Shown here in pieces: positions 30,125 to 38,859 of a stretch of DNA of 38,869 nucleotides. The translations under genes and the position numbers were made by a program. Under the pieces are notes generated by a model, which searched no databases, was not told where the DNA came from, and was given only the letters and a program-made list of their open reading frames with translations. Positions within the stretch are counted from its first letter, which is position 1, and the number at the start of each line of letters is the position of its first letter. Source of the DNA: JAHDVS01 sp964370985 (GTDB lineage Bacteria; Actinomycetota; Thermoleophilia; Gaiellales; Gaiellaceae); assembly GCA_964370985.1 (NCBI GenBank), contig CAYJLE010000029.1, forward strand, positions 1-38,869, written 5' to 3'.

Positions 30125-30152
30125 AGCCCCTATCTTGCTATAACTATCCGAA
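30125..30152. promoter_or_regulatory. compact divergent promoter region
   Basis: Only 28 bp separate the two divergent start codons. TATAAC (30139-30144, plus) and TATAGC (30143-30138, minus) overlap on opposite strands. The plus-strand -10 box would start transcription within about 2 bases of ATG 30153, giving a leaderless mRNA. The two promoters probably compete. Confidence 0.45.
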
Positions 30153-30851
30153 ATGAAGCAACGGACAGCGGATCCATACCGAGATCTCGGCGTGATCGAC
30201 GCCCGGGCGCCGCGCTTCAACCAGGCGACGATCGGGACGCTCGCGCTCGTCGCCTTCCTGACCGGCTTCTGGCCGCTCGTGGCCGTCCTCGCGGCGCAGC
30301 TCGCGATCGGCCTCGTGTTCGGGCGCCGCTTCTGCCTCCCCTGCCTCGCCTACTTCGAGCTCGTCCAGCCGCGTTTCGGCGAGGGCCCGATCGAGGACTC
30401 GCGCCCGCCGCGGTTCGCGAACGTCGTCGGCGCCGCGGTGCTCTCCGCCTCCGCGCTCGCGCTCGCGACGGGGCTCGGCACGCTCGGCTGGGCGCTCGCG
30501 CTCCTCGTCGCCGGACTCGCGCTGTTCGCAGCGACGAGCGGGATCTGCGTCGGCTGCGAGCTCTACAAGGTCGGTGCGAGGCTGCGCGGGATCCGCGCGC
30601 ACCTGCTCGACCGCATCGACCTGGGCGAGCTCGGGCTGAGCCCCGACGGTGAGGTAGTCGTCCAGTTCGGCCACCCGCTGTGCACGGGCTGTCGCGAGCT
30701 TGAGCGGCGCCTCGCCGGCGAGGGCCGGCGGGTCGTGACCGTCGACGTCTCGAAGCGGCCCGAGCTCGCGCGCAAGTACGGCATCTCGGTCGTCCCGACG
30801 GCGGTGGCGGTCGGGCCCGGCGGCGCGGTCAGCCTGCGGCTGGCAGGATAG
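30153..30851 (+). CDS. DUF4395 membrane domain fused to a thioredoxin-like domain
   Basis: This 232-aa protein has an N-terminal DUF4395 region (IDARAPRFNQATIGTLALVA) with four hydrophobic segments up to about residue 140, and Cys pairs FCLPCLAYFE and GICVGCELYK. A C-terminal thioredoxin fold follows (about 160-232) with GHPLCTGCREL (CTGC) and a cis-Pro in YGISVVPTAVAVG. The fusion suggests a membrane-bound thiol-disulfide carrier. The intramembrane CxxC pairs may relay electrons to the thioredoxin domain. The partner is unknown. Confidence 0.85.
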   Translation: MKQRTADPYRDLGVIDARAPRFNQATIGTLALVAFLTGFWPLVAVLAAQLAIGLVFGRRFCLPCLAYFELVQPRFGEGPIEDSRPPRFANVVGAAVLSASALALATGLGTLGWALALLVAGLALFAATSGICVGCELYKVGARLRGIRAHLLDRIDLGELGLSPDGEVVVQFGHPLCTGCRELERRLAGEGRRVVTVDVSKRPELARKYGISVVPTAVAVGPGGAVSLRLAG

Positions 30852-30855
30852 GAGG

Positions 30856-31290
30856 GTGTCGGTCCGTCGACGCCTCCGGCGCGCGTTCGTCGCGACGAAC
30901 CGCGTCCTCTACGAGCTGAGCGGTGGCACGCTCGGCGGGAAGCTCCGCGGCGCCCCCGTCCTCTTGCTCGCGACCACGGGACGCAGGAGCGGGGGAACGC
31001 ACACGGTGCCCCTGCTGTTCCTCGCCGACACGAACGACTACATCCTCGTCGCGTCGAACGGCGGCTCTCCCGCTCACCCGGACTGGTTCCTCAACCTCGA
31101 GGCGAACCCCGACGTCGAGGTTCAGATCAAGCGCGACCGCCGGCCCATGCGGGCCCGCCTCGCGACGCCCGAGGAGCGCGCGCGCCTCTGGCCCCGTCTC
31201 GTCGCCATGTACGGGCCGTACGAGCGCTACCGCGCGCGCACCGATCGGGAGATCCCGATCGTCATCCTCCAGCGCCGCCCGGCGGGATGA
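30856..31290 (+). CDS. deazaflavin (F420)-dependent nitroreductase family protein
   Basis: This 144-aa protein starts at GTG 30856, four bases after the upstream stop. AGGAGG abuts the start, so spacing is unusually short. It has the DDN/FDOR-B pattern: LLLATTGRRSGGTHTVPLLF, then LVASNGGSPAHPDWFLNLEA and NPDVEVQIKRD. The family uses reduced F420 (or related flavins) to reduce varied substrates. The substrate is unknown. Its last 29 bases overlap tail-to-tail with the next gene. Confidence 0.9.
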   Translation: MSVRRRLRRAFVATNRVLYELSGGTLGGKLRGAPVLLLATTGRRSGGTHTVPLLFLADTNDYILVASNGGSPAHPDWFLNLEANPDVEVQIKRDRRPMRARLATPEERARLWPRLVAMYGPYERYRARTDREIPIVILQRRPAG

Positions 31291-31561
31291 CCGCCAGCCC
31301 GGTGGCGACGACCCGCCGGCCGCCCACCTCGTAGACCACATCCACGGCGTCGTGGCGGCGATAGGTGCCGGCGATACCGAGGAAGATGCTCGCCCACCGC
31401 AGCAGACCGAGTCTGCCCTCGTGGGCGATGGGCTTCGTGAAGCGAAGCCCGCGTCCCTCGAGCGTGAAGTCGCGCCCGCGCTCCTGGAGGATGCCGTTGA
31501 TGTACACCTCGAACGGCTCGCTCACATCCGGCGGGAGAGGCACGGTCCAGACGTCGCCCAT
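31262..31561 (-). CDS. small conserved protein of unknown function
   Basis: This 99-aa protein begins MGDVWTVPLPPDVSEPFEVY and continues NGILQERGRDFTLEGRGLRF, RWASIFLGIAGTYRRHDAVD and VVYEVGGRRVVATGLAVIPP. I have the impression of a conserved actinobacterial hypothetical protein with a short beta-rich N-terminal domain; no function is known. No membrane segment is evident. The clean codon pattern and the convergent overlap with the oxidoreductase gene support it as real. Confidence 0.65.
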   Translation of the reverse strand: MGDVWTVPLPPDVSEPFEVYINGILQERGRDFTLEGRGLRFTKPIAHEGRLGLLRWASIFLGIAGTYRRHDAVDVVYEVGGRRVVATGLAVIPPGGAGG

Positions 31562-31643
31562 CGCCCGGATCGTAGAAGGGGCGCTCGAGGCGTGCGGCTC
31601 GAAGTGGTAACCCGCCGGCTCCTCTGCTTAGAATCGATCTGCC

Positions 31644-32672
31644 GTGCGCCGCCGCCGTCTGCTACTGGCTGCTCTCCTCGCGGGCGTCGCGCTCGCCCTG
31701 CCGCACGCGGGGTTCGCGCAGTACAACGGGGGCATCGCGCCGCCGGATTCCGCGACCGAGGGCGGCAGCCAGATCAACGATCTCTACTGGATCGTGATCG
31801 GGATCACGGCGGCGATCTTCCTGCTCGTCGAGGGCGCGATCATCTGGTTCGTGCTGCGCTTCCGTCGCCGGCAGGGTACGCCGTTCGAGGCCGACGCCCC
31901 GCAGATCCACGGCAACACGCGGCTCGAGCTCGTCTGGACGGTCGTCCCGTTCCTGATCCTGGTCGCGATCCTGGTGGTCACGATCGTGAAGGTGCCGAGC
32001 GTCGAGGCGCGCCCGGACGCGGGCGACGAGCCGCTGGTCGTCCGGGTCGCCGGCCACCAGTTCTACTGGGAATACACGTACGGGAACGGCGTCGTCAGCG
32101 TCGACACACTGCGGCTCCCCGTGGACAGGCCCGTGCGACTCGAGCTCGTCGCGTACGACGTCATCCATAGCTGGTGGGTGCCCGAGCTGACCGGGAAGCG
32201 AGATGCGATCCCGGGCACGACGAACACGCTCGACTTCACCGTCACGAAGACCGGGTCGTTCCGCGGCCAGTGCGCCGAGCTCTGCGGCGTCCAGCACGCG
32301 GTCATGCGCACGACCGTCGAGGTCGTCGCCGGATCCGAGTTCGACGCCTGGCTCGCCGGGGAGCAGGAGGCGCAGGAGGCGGGCGCGTCGGAGCTCGGCC
32401 GCCAGACCTGGGAGGGCGTGTGCGCGAAGTGTCACGGCCTCGACGGGAAGGGCGGCTACGGCCCGGTCATCGCGGGCAACTCGCTCCTCGCGGATCCGGC
32501 CGGATTGGCGGCTCTGCTCGCCGAGGGTCGCGACAACCCGCAGGTCGACGGCTCCATGCCCGCTGTCTCGGGGAGCTGGCCCGGGGACGGCCGGCAGCTC
32601 GAGGCCCTGGTCGAGTACATCGCGGCGACCCCTGAGCTCGCTCCGGCGGGCGCGGGCGGGCAGGAGGGCTAG
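31644..32672 (+). CDS. ctaC: cytochrome c oxidase subunit II with fused cytochrome c domain
   Basis: This 342-aa protein starts at GTG 31644. It has a signal/anchor (RRRRLLLAALLAGVALALPH), two membrane helices (WIVIGITAAIFLLVEGAIIW; VWTVVPFLILVAILVVTIVK), and a cupredoxin domain with the CuA ligands in DVIHSWWVPELTGK and GQCAELCGVQHAVM. A C-terminal c-type heme domain with CAKCHGLDGKGG (CxxCH) and a Met ligand in GSMPAVSG follows. Electrons pass from cytochrome c or the fused heme via CuA to subunit I. It is the first gene of the oxidase operon; ctaD begins one base after its stop. Confidence 0.96.
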   Translation: MRRRRLLLAALLAGVALALPHAGFAQYNGGIAPPDSATEGGSQINDLYWIVIGITAAIFLLVEGAIIWFVLRFRRRQGTPFEADAPQIHGNTRLELVWTVVPFLILVAILVVTIVKVPSVEARPDAGDEPLVVRVAGHQFYWEYTYGNGVVSVDTLRLPVDRPVRLELVAYDVIHSWWVPELTGKRDAIPGTTNTLDFTVTKTGSFRGQCAELCGVQHAVMRTTVEVVAGSEFDAWLAGEQEAQEAGASELGRQTWEGVCAKCHGLDGKGGYGPVIAGNSLLADPAGLAALLAEGRDNPQVDGSMPAVSGSWPGDGRQLEALVEYIAATPELAPAGAGGQEG

Positions 32673-32673
32673 G

Positions 32674-34317
32674 GTGGCCGTCCGGGTCGAGGGGCAGCAG
32701 GTGTTGCCCACCTGGAAGGACGGCGCCGTCATGCGCTGGGTGACGAGCGTCGACCACAAGAAGATCGGGCTCATGTACATCTGGAGCGCCTTCGTCTTCT
32801 TCGTCGGGGGCGGGGCGATGGCGCTCGCGATCCGCCTCCAACTCGCCCAGGCCGACCAGGAGATCGCGACCCAGGGCTCCTTCAACGCGCTGACCACGAT
32901 GCACGGCACCGTGATGGTGTTCCTGTTCGGGATGCCGATGCTCGCCGGCATCGCCAACTACCTCGTGCCGCTCATGATCGGCGCGCGAGACATGGCCTTC
33001 CCGCGCTTGAATGCGCTCTCGCTGTGGATCTACATGATCGGCGCGATCGTCCTGCTCGGCAGCTTCGGCGCGCAGGGCGGAGCGGCGCAGGCGGGCTGGA
33101 CGGCCTACACGCCGCTCTCGGGGCCGGACTACTCACCCCAGCTCGGCCAGGACCTCTGGATCCTCGGGCTGCACCTCGTCGGCGTCTCGTCGCTGCTCGG
33201 CTCGATCAACTTCCTCGTCACGATCGTGAACATGCGTACGCCGGGGATGTCCTGGACGCGGATCCCGCTGTTTGTCTGGTCGATGGTCGCGCAGTCGATC
33301 CTGATCCTGCTGACGATCCCGGTGATCGCGGCGGCGCTGCTCCTGCTCCTGCTCGATCGCCAGGCGGGAACGAGCTTCTTCCTGCCCGACGGCGGCGGCA
33401 GCGCCGTCCTCTACCAGCACCTGTTCTGGTTCTTCGGGCACCCCGAGGTCTACATCCTCGTGCTGCCGGCGTTCGGGATCGTGTCCGAGGTGATCCCGGT
33501 CTTCTCGCGCAAGCCGATCTTCGGCTACAAGGCCGTCGCGTTCTCGAGCCTCGGGATCGCCTTCATCTCGATGGCCGTCTGGGCGCACCACATGTTCACG
33601 GTCGGGCTCGGCGACGGGCTCAACGGCTTCTTCATGGTCGCGACCTACCTCGTGGCGATTCCGACCGGGGTCAAGGTGCTGAACTGGACGGCGACGCTCT
33701 GGCGCGGCAACCTGACGTTCCGCACGCCGATGCTGTTCGCGGTCGGGATGGTGGCGCTGTTCCTGATCGGTGGCCTCTCCGGCGTCGTCGTTGCCAACTA
33801 CCCGGTCGACTACCAGCTCCATGACAGCTACTACGTCGTCGCGCACTTCCACTACACGATCATCGGCGGGATGGTGCTCGGGATCTTCGCCGGCCTCTAC
33901 CACTGGTTCCCGAAGATGACCGGCCGGATGTACGACGAGCGGCTCGGCAAATGGCACTTCTGGCTGTTCGCGGTCGGCTTCACCCTCACGTTCGTGCCGC
34001 AGCACATGCTCGGGCTGATGGGCATGCCCCGGCGGGTCTACACGTACGACCGCGAGGGGCTGTTTGAGGTCTACAACCTCGTCTCGACGATCGGCGCCTG
34101 GTTGATGGCGCTCGCGGTGCTCGTCTTCATCGTCAACGTGGTGCGAAGCTGGCGCTCGGGCCCACGAGCCGGCAGCGACCCCTGGCTGGCGGATACGCTC
34201 GAGTGGTATGCGTCCTCGCCGCCGGCGGAGCACAACTTCGAGAGCGTCCCCTACGTCGCCAGCCACCGGCCGCTCCGCGATCTCCGCCACCGGCTCCGGG
34301 AGGGGCGCGATGGCTGA
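32674..34317 (+). CDS. ctaD: cytochrome c oxidase subunit I
   Basis: This 547-aa membrane protein starts at GTG 32674, about six bases after GGAGG. It has the heme a ligand (ALTTMHGTVMVFLFGMP), the CuB site with cross-linked Tyr (FWFFGHPEVYILVLPAFGIV), AVWAHHMFTVG for the other CuB His pair, and YYVVAHFHYTIIGGM for the heme a3/a ligands. Twelve membrane helices are evident. It reduces O2 and pumps protons. Subunit III is not fused and no ctaE is in the window. The last eight bases overlap the start of the next gene. Confidence 0.96.
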   Translation: MAVRVEGQQVLPTWKDGAVMRWVTSVDHKKIGLMYIWSAFVFFVGGGAMALAIRLQLAQADQEIATQGSFNALTTMHGTVMVFLFGMPMLAGIANYLVPLMIGARDMAFPRLNALSLWIYMIGAIVLLGSFGAQGGAAQAGWTAYTPLSGPDYSPQLGQDLWILGLHLVGVSSLLGSINFLVTIVNMRTPGMSWTRIPLFVWSMVAQSILILLTIPVIAAALLLLLLDRQAGTSFFLPDGGGSAVLYQHLFWFFGHPEVYILVLPAFGIVSEVIPVFSRKPIFGYKAVAFSSLGIAFISMAVWAHHMFTVGLGDGLNGFFMVATYLVAIPTGVKVLNWTATLWRGNLTFRTPMLFAVGMVALFLIGGLSGVVVANYPVDYQLHDSYYVVAHFHYTIIGGMVLGIFAGLYHWFPKMTGRMYDERLGKWHFWLFAVGFTLTFVPQHMLGLMGMPRRVYTYDREGLFEVYNLVSTIGAWLMALAVLVFIVNVVRSWRSGPRAGSDPWLADTLEWYASSPPAEHNFESVPYVASHRPLRDLRHRLREGRDG

Positions 34318-35587
34318 CGGCGCCCCCGTCGGTGCCAGGCACGTGCCAGGCACCGACGGTGTTCGCCCCGCGCCCGGCCCCTGGCTGCGGCTGACGGCGC
34401 TCGGCTCGACCGTCGCGACGGCCGTCGTCGTCGCCACCGGCGAGTGGGCGCGCTCCCACGAGGCCGCGGTGCTCGGCGCGCTCGCCCTTGCGCTCGGCGT
34501 CGCTGCCGCAGCGTGGATCGGTCACCGCGACCGGCCGTTGCTCGTGTGGACTGCAACCGCGACGCTCGCGGTCTTCGCGCTCCAGATCGGGATCGGGGCG
34601 CTGGCTGCTGCCGCCGACGGCGCGGGGTATGCGACCGGGCTCCACGTCGGCCTCGGCGCCCTCTCGCTCGCCCTGGCGGCTCTGACCGCGTCGCTCACGC
34701 TTCGTCGTGAGCTCGGGCGCTGGCGGCCGTTCCCGTGGCGCGACTACCTGATGCTGACGAAGCCGCGCATCATGGTGCTGCTGCTCCTGACCGCGGCCGG
34801 TGGCGCGTTCGTCGGCGTCGGAGGCGTTCCCTCCGCCGGCCTGCTCGCCGCGCTGCTCGGCGGGCTCGCGCTCGCCTGCGGCGGGGCGTCGGCCCTGAAC
34901 CACGTGCTCGACCGCGACATCGACCGGTTCATGCGCCGCACGGACCGCCGGCCCGTCGCCACCGGCCGCGTCGCGCCCGAGCGTGCGGTCGAGTTCGGGC
35001 TCGCCCTGTCGGCGTTCTCGTTCGTCGTGCTCGCGAGCTTCGCGAACGTGCTCGCGGCCCTGCTCGCGGTGTTCGGGAACCTCTTCTACGTCCTTGTCTA
35101 CACGCGCTGGCTGAAGCGCTCGACGCCGCAGAACATCGTGATCGGCGGCGCGGCCGGCGCGATCCCCGCGGTGGTCGGCTGGGCCGCGGCCACGGGCAAC
35201 CTGGCCCTGCCGGCACTCGTGCTGTTCCTGATCGTGTTCCTCTGGACGCCGCCCCACTTCTGGGCGCTCGCACTGCTCATCCGCGGGGAGTACGAGGCGG
35301 CGCACGTGCCGATGCTGCCGGTCGTCGTCGGCGATCGGCGCACCGCCGTCTCGATCCTCCGCTACTCCGTCCTGCTCGTCGGGATCACGCTCGTGCCGTT
35401 CCTGCTCGGCGATCTCGGCTGGGTCTACCTGGCCGCCGCGGTCGCGCTCGGCGTGGCCTTTCTCGCGCTCGCGCTCGCGCTCCTGCGCGAGACGACGAAG
35501 GCCCGGGCCCGCAGCCTGTTCACCTTCTCGCTCGGCTACCTCGCGCTTCTCTTCGTCGCCATGGCCGTCGACCCGCTCCTCCTCTAG
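34310..35587 (+). CDS. ctaB: protoheme IX farnesyltransferase (CtaB) with an N-terminal CtaA-like half domain
   Basis: This 425-aa protein starts at ATG 34310 after GGGAGGGG. The C-terminal 280 residues are heme O synthase: YLMLTKPRIMVLLLLTAAGG, then NHVLDRDIDRFMRRTDRRPV (N..DRD..D) and YTRWLKRSTPQNIVIGGAAG. About residues 20-135 form four hydrophobic segments with TGLHVGLGALSLALA, whose His resembles a heme ligand of heme A synthase (CtaA/COX15). This looks like one half of CtaA fused to CtaB. Residues about 7-16 (PVGARHVPGT) are encoded by an inserted GTGCCAGGCAC repeat that keeps the frame. Confidence 0.88.
   Translation: MADGAPVGARHVPGTDGVRPAPGPWLRLTALGSTVATAVVVATGEWARSHEAAVLGALALALGVAAAAWIGHRDRPLLVWTATATLAVFALQIGIGALAAAADGAGYATGLHVGLGALSLALAALTASLTLRRELGRWRPFPWRDYLMLTKPRIMVLLLLTAAGGAFVGVGGVPSAGLLAALLGGLALACGGASALNHVLDRDIDRFMRRTDRRPVATGRVAPERAVEFGLALSAFSFVVLASFANVLAALLAVFGNLFYVLVYTRWLKRSTPQNIVIGGAAGAIPAVVGWAAATGNLALPALVLFLIVFLWTPPHFWALALLIRGEYEAAHVPMLPVVVGDRRTAVSILRYSVLLVGITLVPFLLGDLGWVYLAAAVALGVAFLALALALLRETTKARARSLFTFSLGYLALLFVAMAVDPLLL
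34326..34359. repeat. GTGCCAGGCAC repeat, copy 3, inside the ctaB start region
   Basis: GTGCCAGGCAC occurs twice in direct tandem (34332-34342 and 34343-34353), flanked by an 11-bp perfect inverted repeat CCGTCGGTGCC / GGCACCGACGG. The whole forms a 34-bp hairpin-capable unit within codons 6-17 of the CtaB fusion gene, without breaking the frame. Confidence 0.75.
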
Positions 35588-35590
35588 CCC

Positions 35591-35701
35591 GTGGATCCCG
35601 AGACCGCGCGCAGGAACAACGCCCTCGGCATCGCGCTGTTTGCGCTCGCGGTCGTGATCGCCGGCATCACGATCGCCGTCGCGTACGCCTACAACGCGTA
35701 G
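35591..35701 (+). CDS. 36-aa membrane peptide at the end of the oxidase operon
   Basis: From GTG 35591, three bases after the ctaB stop, the strand encodes VDPETARRNNALGIALFALA, then VVIAGITIAVAYAYNA and a stop. It has a charged N-terminus and a single membrane helix, typical of tiny accessory subunits of respiratory complexes. Position and codon use support it. It is too short for usual gene calling. A role as a small oxidase subunit or assembly peptide is inferred. Confidence 0.65.
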   Translation: MDPETARRNNALGIALFALAVVIAGITIAVAYAYNA

Positions 35702-35710
35702 CGGGCCGGA

Positions 35711-36817
35711 TCAGGCTGCGGCGAGCGCCCCGCTCGAGGCGCGGATCCCCTCGAGCAGGTCGGCGAACGAGTCGGCGAACTTCTCGACGCCCTCACGCTC
35801 GAGCGTCTCCGTGACGTCCGCGTAGTCGATCCCGACCGCTGCCAGGCGCTCGAGCAGCGCCCTCGCCTCGTCGACGCCCCGGTCGAGCGTCGGTGCCGCC
35901 AGGCCGTGATCCTGGAAGGCCCGGATCGTCTCCTCGGGGAGCGTGTTCACCGTCAGCGGCCCGACCAGCTCCTCGACGTAGACGACGTCTCGGTAGGCGG
36001 GGTTCTTCGTCGACGTGGAGGCCCACAGGCAGCGCTGCGGGGCTGCGCCGCGGGCGGCCAGCTCATCCCAGCGCTCGCCGGAGAAGAGCTCGCGGAAGCG
36101 GGCGTAGGCGAGCTTCGCGTTCGCGACGGCAAGCTGGCCCTTCAGGGCGTCCTGCCCGCCGCGCTCGTCGAGGCGTCGGTCGGTCTCCGTGTCGACGCGC
36201 GAGACGAAGAAGCTCGCGACCGACGCGACCGAACGCAGGCTGCCACCGGACGCGGCGAGGCGCTCGAGCCCGCGCAGGTAGGCCTCCGCGACCTCCGCGT
36301 AGCGCTCGAGCGAGAAGATGAGCGTGACGTTGATCGACTTGCCCTTCGCGATCATGTCCTCGATCGCGGGCAGGCCGGGCTTCGTGGCGGGAATCTTGAC
36401 GAGCAGGTTGGGCCGGTCGATCAGGGCGTGCAGCCGGGTCGCCTCCGCGACCGTCGCCTCGGTGTCGTAGGCGAACGTGGGGTCGACCTCGATCGAGACG
36501 TAGCCGTCCCGCCCGCCGGTCTCGTCCCACACCGGGCGCAGGAGGTCGCACGCGTCGCCGACGTCGGCGCCCGCGAGGCGGATGAACAGCTCCTTCGGAT
36601 CGTTCGTGTCGGCGAGCGCCGTCCGGAGTTGCTCGTCGTACGCGTCGCCCGCCGCGAGCGCCTTCTGGAAGATCGTCGGGTTGGAGGTGACGCCGACGAC
36701 CGCGTCCTCGCGCACCAGCCGGGCGAGCTCACCGCTTTCGAGCAGCTCACGTGAGAGGTTGTCGCACCAGATGCTCTGGCCGTGAGAGGCGAGCGCGTGC
36801 AGCGGGGACTTCGGCAT
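35711..36817 (-). CDS. tal: transaldolase
   Basis: This 368-aa protein starts at ATG 36817 with GGAGGA six bases upstream. It has the actinobacterial-type N-terminus (LHALASHGQSIWCDNLSREL) and GVTSNPTIFQKAL. The Schiff-base Lys lies in LLVKIPATKPGLPAIEDMIA, followed by INVTLIFSLERYAEV. It transfers dihydroxyacetone units in the non-oxidative pentose phosphate pathway. It follows tkt, whose stop is nine bases upstream, so the two are co-transcribed. Confidence 0.95.
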   Translation of the reverse strand: MPKSPLHALASHGQSIWCDNLSRELLESGELARLVREDAVVGVTSNPTIFQKALAAGDAYDEQLRTALADTNDPKELFIRLAGADVGDACDLLRPVWDETGGRDGYVSIEVDPTFAYDTEATVAEATRLHALIDRPNLLVKIPATKPGLPAIEDMIAKGKSINVTLIFSLERYAEVAEAYLRGLERLAASGGSLRSVASVASFFVSRVDTETDRRLDERGGQDALKGQLAVANAKLAYARFRELFSGERWDELAARGAAPQRCLWASTSTKNPAYRDVVYVEELVGPLTVNTLPEETIRAFQDHGLAAPTLDRGVDEARALLERLAAVGIDYADVTETLEREGVEKFADSFADLLEGIRASSGALAAA

Positions 36818-36828
36818 CCGTTCCTCCT

Positions 36829-38859
36829 TCAGGAGACGCGCTGGCGGCCCTCGACGAGCGCGCGGGCCCGCTCGACCACCGCGCCCGTGGTCAGCCCGAG
36901 CTCGGCGAGCACCGTCGGGCCCGGCGCGGAGGCACCGAACCGCTCGATCGAGACGATGTCGCCGTGGCTTCCGACGAAACGGTGCCACCCGAGCGAGATC
37001 CCGGCCTCGACGGCGAGCCGCGCATCGACGTCCGGCGGCAGCACCTCGTCACGGTATCCGGGCGGCTGGGCCTCGAACAGCTCCCAGCAGGGCATCGACA
37101 CGACGCGCACCGCCAGGCCCTCGCCGGCGAGAGTGCGGCCCGCCTCGAGCGCAAGCGCGACCTCGGAGCCGGTGGCGAGCAGGAGCAGGTCGAGCGAGCC
37201 GTTCGCGCCCGGGCTCTCCCAGAGCGTGTACGCCCCCTGCTCGAGCCCGTCGGGCGCCGCCACCTCGGCCTGATCGAGCACGGGGACGTCCTGCCGCGTC
37301 AGCGCGAGCGCGACCGGGCCGTCCGCGCGCTCGAGCGCGACCCGCCAGGCGACGGCGGTCTCGTTCGCGTCGGCGGGCCGGATCACCCACAGGCCCGGGA
37401 TCGCTCGCAGGGACGCGATCTGCTCGACCGGCTGGTGCGTCGGACCGTCCTCCCCGACCGCGACCGAGTCGTGCGTGAACACCCAGACGACCGGGAGCCC
37501 CATCAGGGCCGACAGGCGCATCGACGGCCGCATGTAGTCGGCGAAGACGAGGAAGGTGGAGCCGAACGGCTTGAGGATGCCGCCGTGGAGGGCGAGGCCG
37601 TTGACGATCGCGGCCATTCCGTGCTCACGGATACCGAACGGGATGTTGCGGCCGGCGAACCGGCGCGCGAACGTGCCGGCGCCCTGGATCACGGCGCCGG
37701 TGGACGCGGCCAGGTCGGCGCAGCCGCCGACCATGGTCGGGAAGTACGGCTGGAGCGCGGCCATCGTCGCGGCACCTGCCGACCGGGTGGCGATCGCCGG
37801 CTTCGCGGCGGGGTCGAAGCGCGGGAGCGCCTCGCGCCAGCCGTCGAGTGGCCGCCCCTCGAGGGCGCGCGTCCAGTCCCCGGCGAGCGCGGGGTGGGCG
37901 GTCCGCCACGCCTCGAAGCGCCCGGCCCATTCCGTCTCGAGCGCGGCGCCCTTCCCGGCGAGGCTCATGTGCTCGTAGACGCCGGGCGGGATCGCGAACG
38001 TCTCGTCCGGGTCGAAGCCGAGCAGCTCCTTGGTCGCGCGCACCTCGGCCTCGCCGAGCGGGGCGCCGTGGGCCTTCGCGGTGTCGGTTGCGTTGGGCGC
38101 CGGGAAGGCGATATGGCTGCGTACGACGACGAGCGACGGGTGCTCCTCGTCGTCGTGGGCGGCCTCGAGCGCCGCGTCGAGGGCGTCGACGTCGTTCGCG
38201 TCGGCGACGTGCTGGACGTGCCAGCCGAGCGCCTCGAAGCGCGCGCCCTTGTCCTCGAGGTCGAACGACAACGCGGTCGTCCCGTCGATCGTGATCCTGT
38301 TGTCGTCGTAGACGACGATCAGCTTGCCGAGCCCGAAGGCGCCGGCCAGCGAGGCCGCCTCCTGCGCCACGCCCTCCATCAGGTCGCCGTCCGAGGCGAT
38401 CGCGTACACGCGGTGGTCGACGATCCGGTGGCCGGGCCTGTTGTAGCGCTGGGCGAGGAACCGCTCCGCCATCGCCATCCCGACCGCGTTGCCGAGGCCC
38501 TGGCCGAGCGGGCCGGTGGTCGTCTCGACCCCGGGCGTGTGGCCCGCCTCCGGGTGGCCGGGCGTGAGCGAGCCCCACTGGCGGAACCGCTTCAGCTCCT
38601 CGAGCGAGAGCGCGTACCCGCAGAGGTGGAGCGCCGCGTACTGGAGGATGCTCGCGTGCCCGGCCGAGAGCACGAACCGGTCGCGATCGGGCCACGCGGG
38701 ATTTCCCGGGTTGGCGCGCAGGTGGTGGCGGTAGAGCGAGTACGCGACGGGCGCTAGCGCCATCGCGGTGCCGGGGTGCCCGGCGTTCGCCTGCTGTACC
38801 GCGTCCATGGCCAGCACCCTGATCGTGTCGATCGAGAGCTGGCGGGAATCCTGCGTCAC
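36829..38859 (-). CDS. tkt: transketolase
   Basis: This 676-aa thiamine-diphosphate enzyme starts at GTG 38859, ten bases from the window edge, so its promoter is outside. Motifs are QQANAGHPGTAMALAPVAYS, GPLGQGLGNAVGMAMAERFL, the ThDP motif SDGDLMEGVAQEAASLAGAF ending in the VVYDDNRITIDG block, GIREHGMAAIVNGLALHGG and THDSVAVGEDGPTHQPVEQ. It moves two-carbon ketol units between sugar phosphates. Together with tal it completes the non-oxidative pentose phosphate branch. Length and motifs are normal. Confidence 0.95.
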   Translation of the reverse strand: MTQDSRQLSIDTIRVLAMDAVQQANAGHPGTAMALAPVAYSLYRHHLRANPGNPAWPDRDRFVLSAGHASILQYAALHLCGYALSLEELKRFRQWGSLTPGHPEAGHTPGVETTTGPLGQGLGNAVGMAMAERFLAQRYNRPGHRIVDHRVYAIASDGDLMEGVAQEAASLAGAFGLGKLIVVYDDNRITIDGTTALSFDLEDKGARFEALGWHVQHVADANDVDALDAALEAAHDDEEHPSLVVVRSHIAFPAPNATDTAKAHGAPLGEAEVRATKELLGFDPDETFAIPPGVYEHMSLAGKGAALETEWAGRFEAWRTAHPALAGDWTRALEGRPLDGWREALPRFDPAAKPAIATRSAGAATMAALQPYFPTMVGGCADLAASTGAVIQGAGTFARRFAGRNIPFGIREHGMAAIVNGLALHGGILKPFGSTFLVFADYMRPSMRLSALMGLPVVWVFTHDSVAVGEDGPTHQPVEQIASLRAIPGLWVIRPADANETAVAWRVALERADGPVALALTRQDVPVLDQAEVAAPDGLEQGAYTLWESPGANGSLDLLLLATGSEVALALEAGRTLAGEGLAVRVVSMPCWELFEAQPPGYRDEVLPPDVDARLAVEAGISLGWHRFVGSHGDIVSIERFGASAPGPTVLAELGLTTGAVVERARALVEGRQRVS

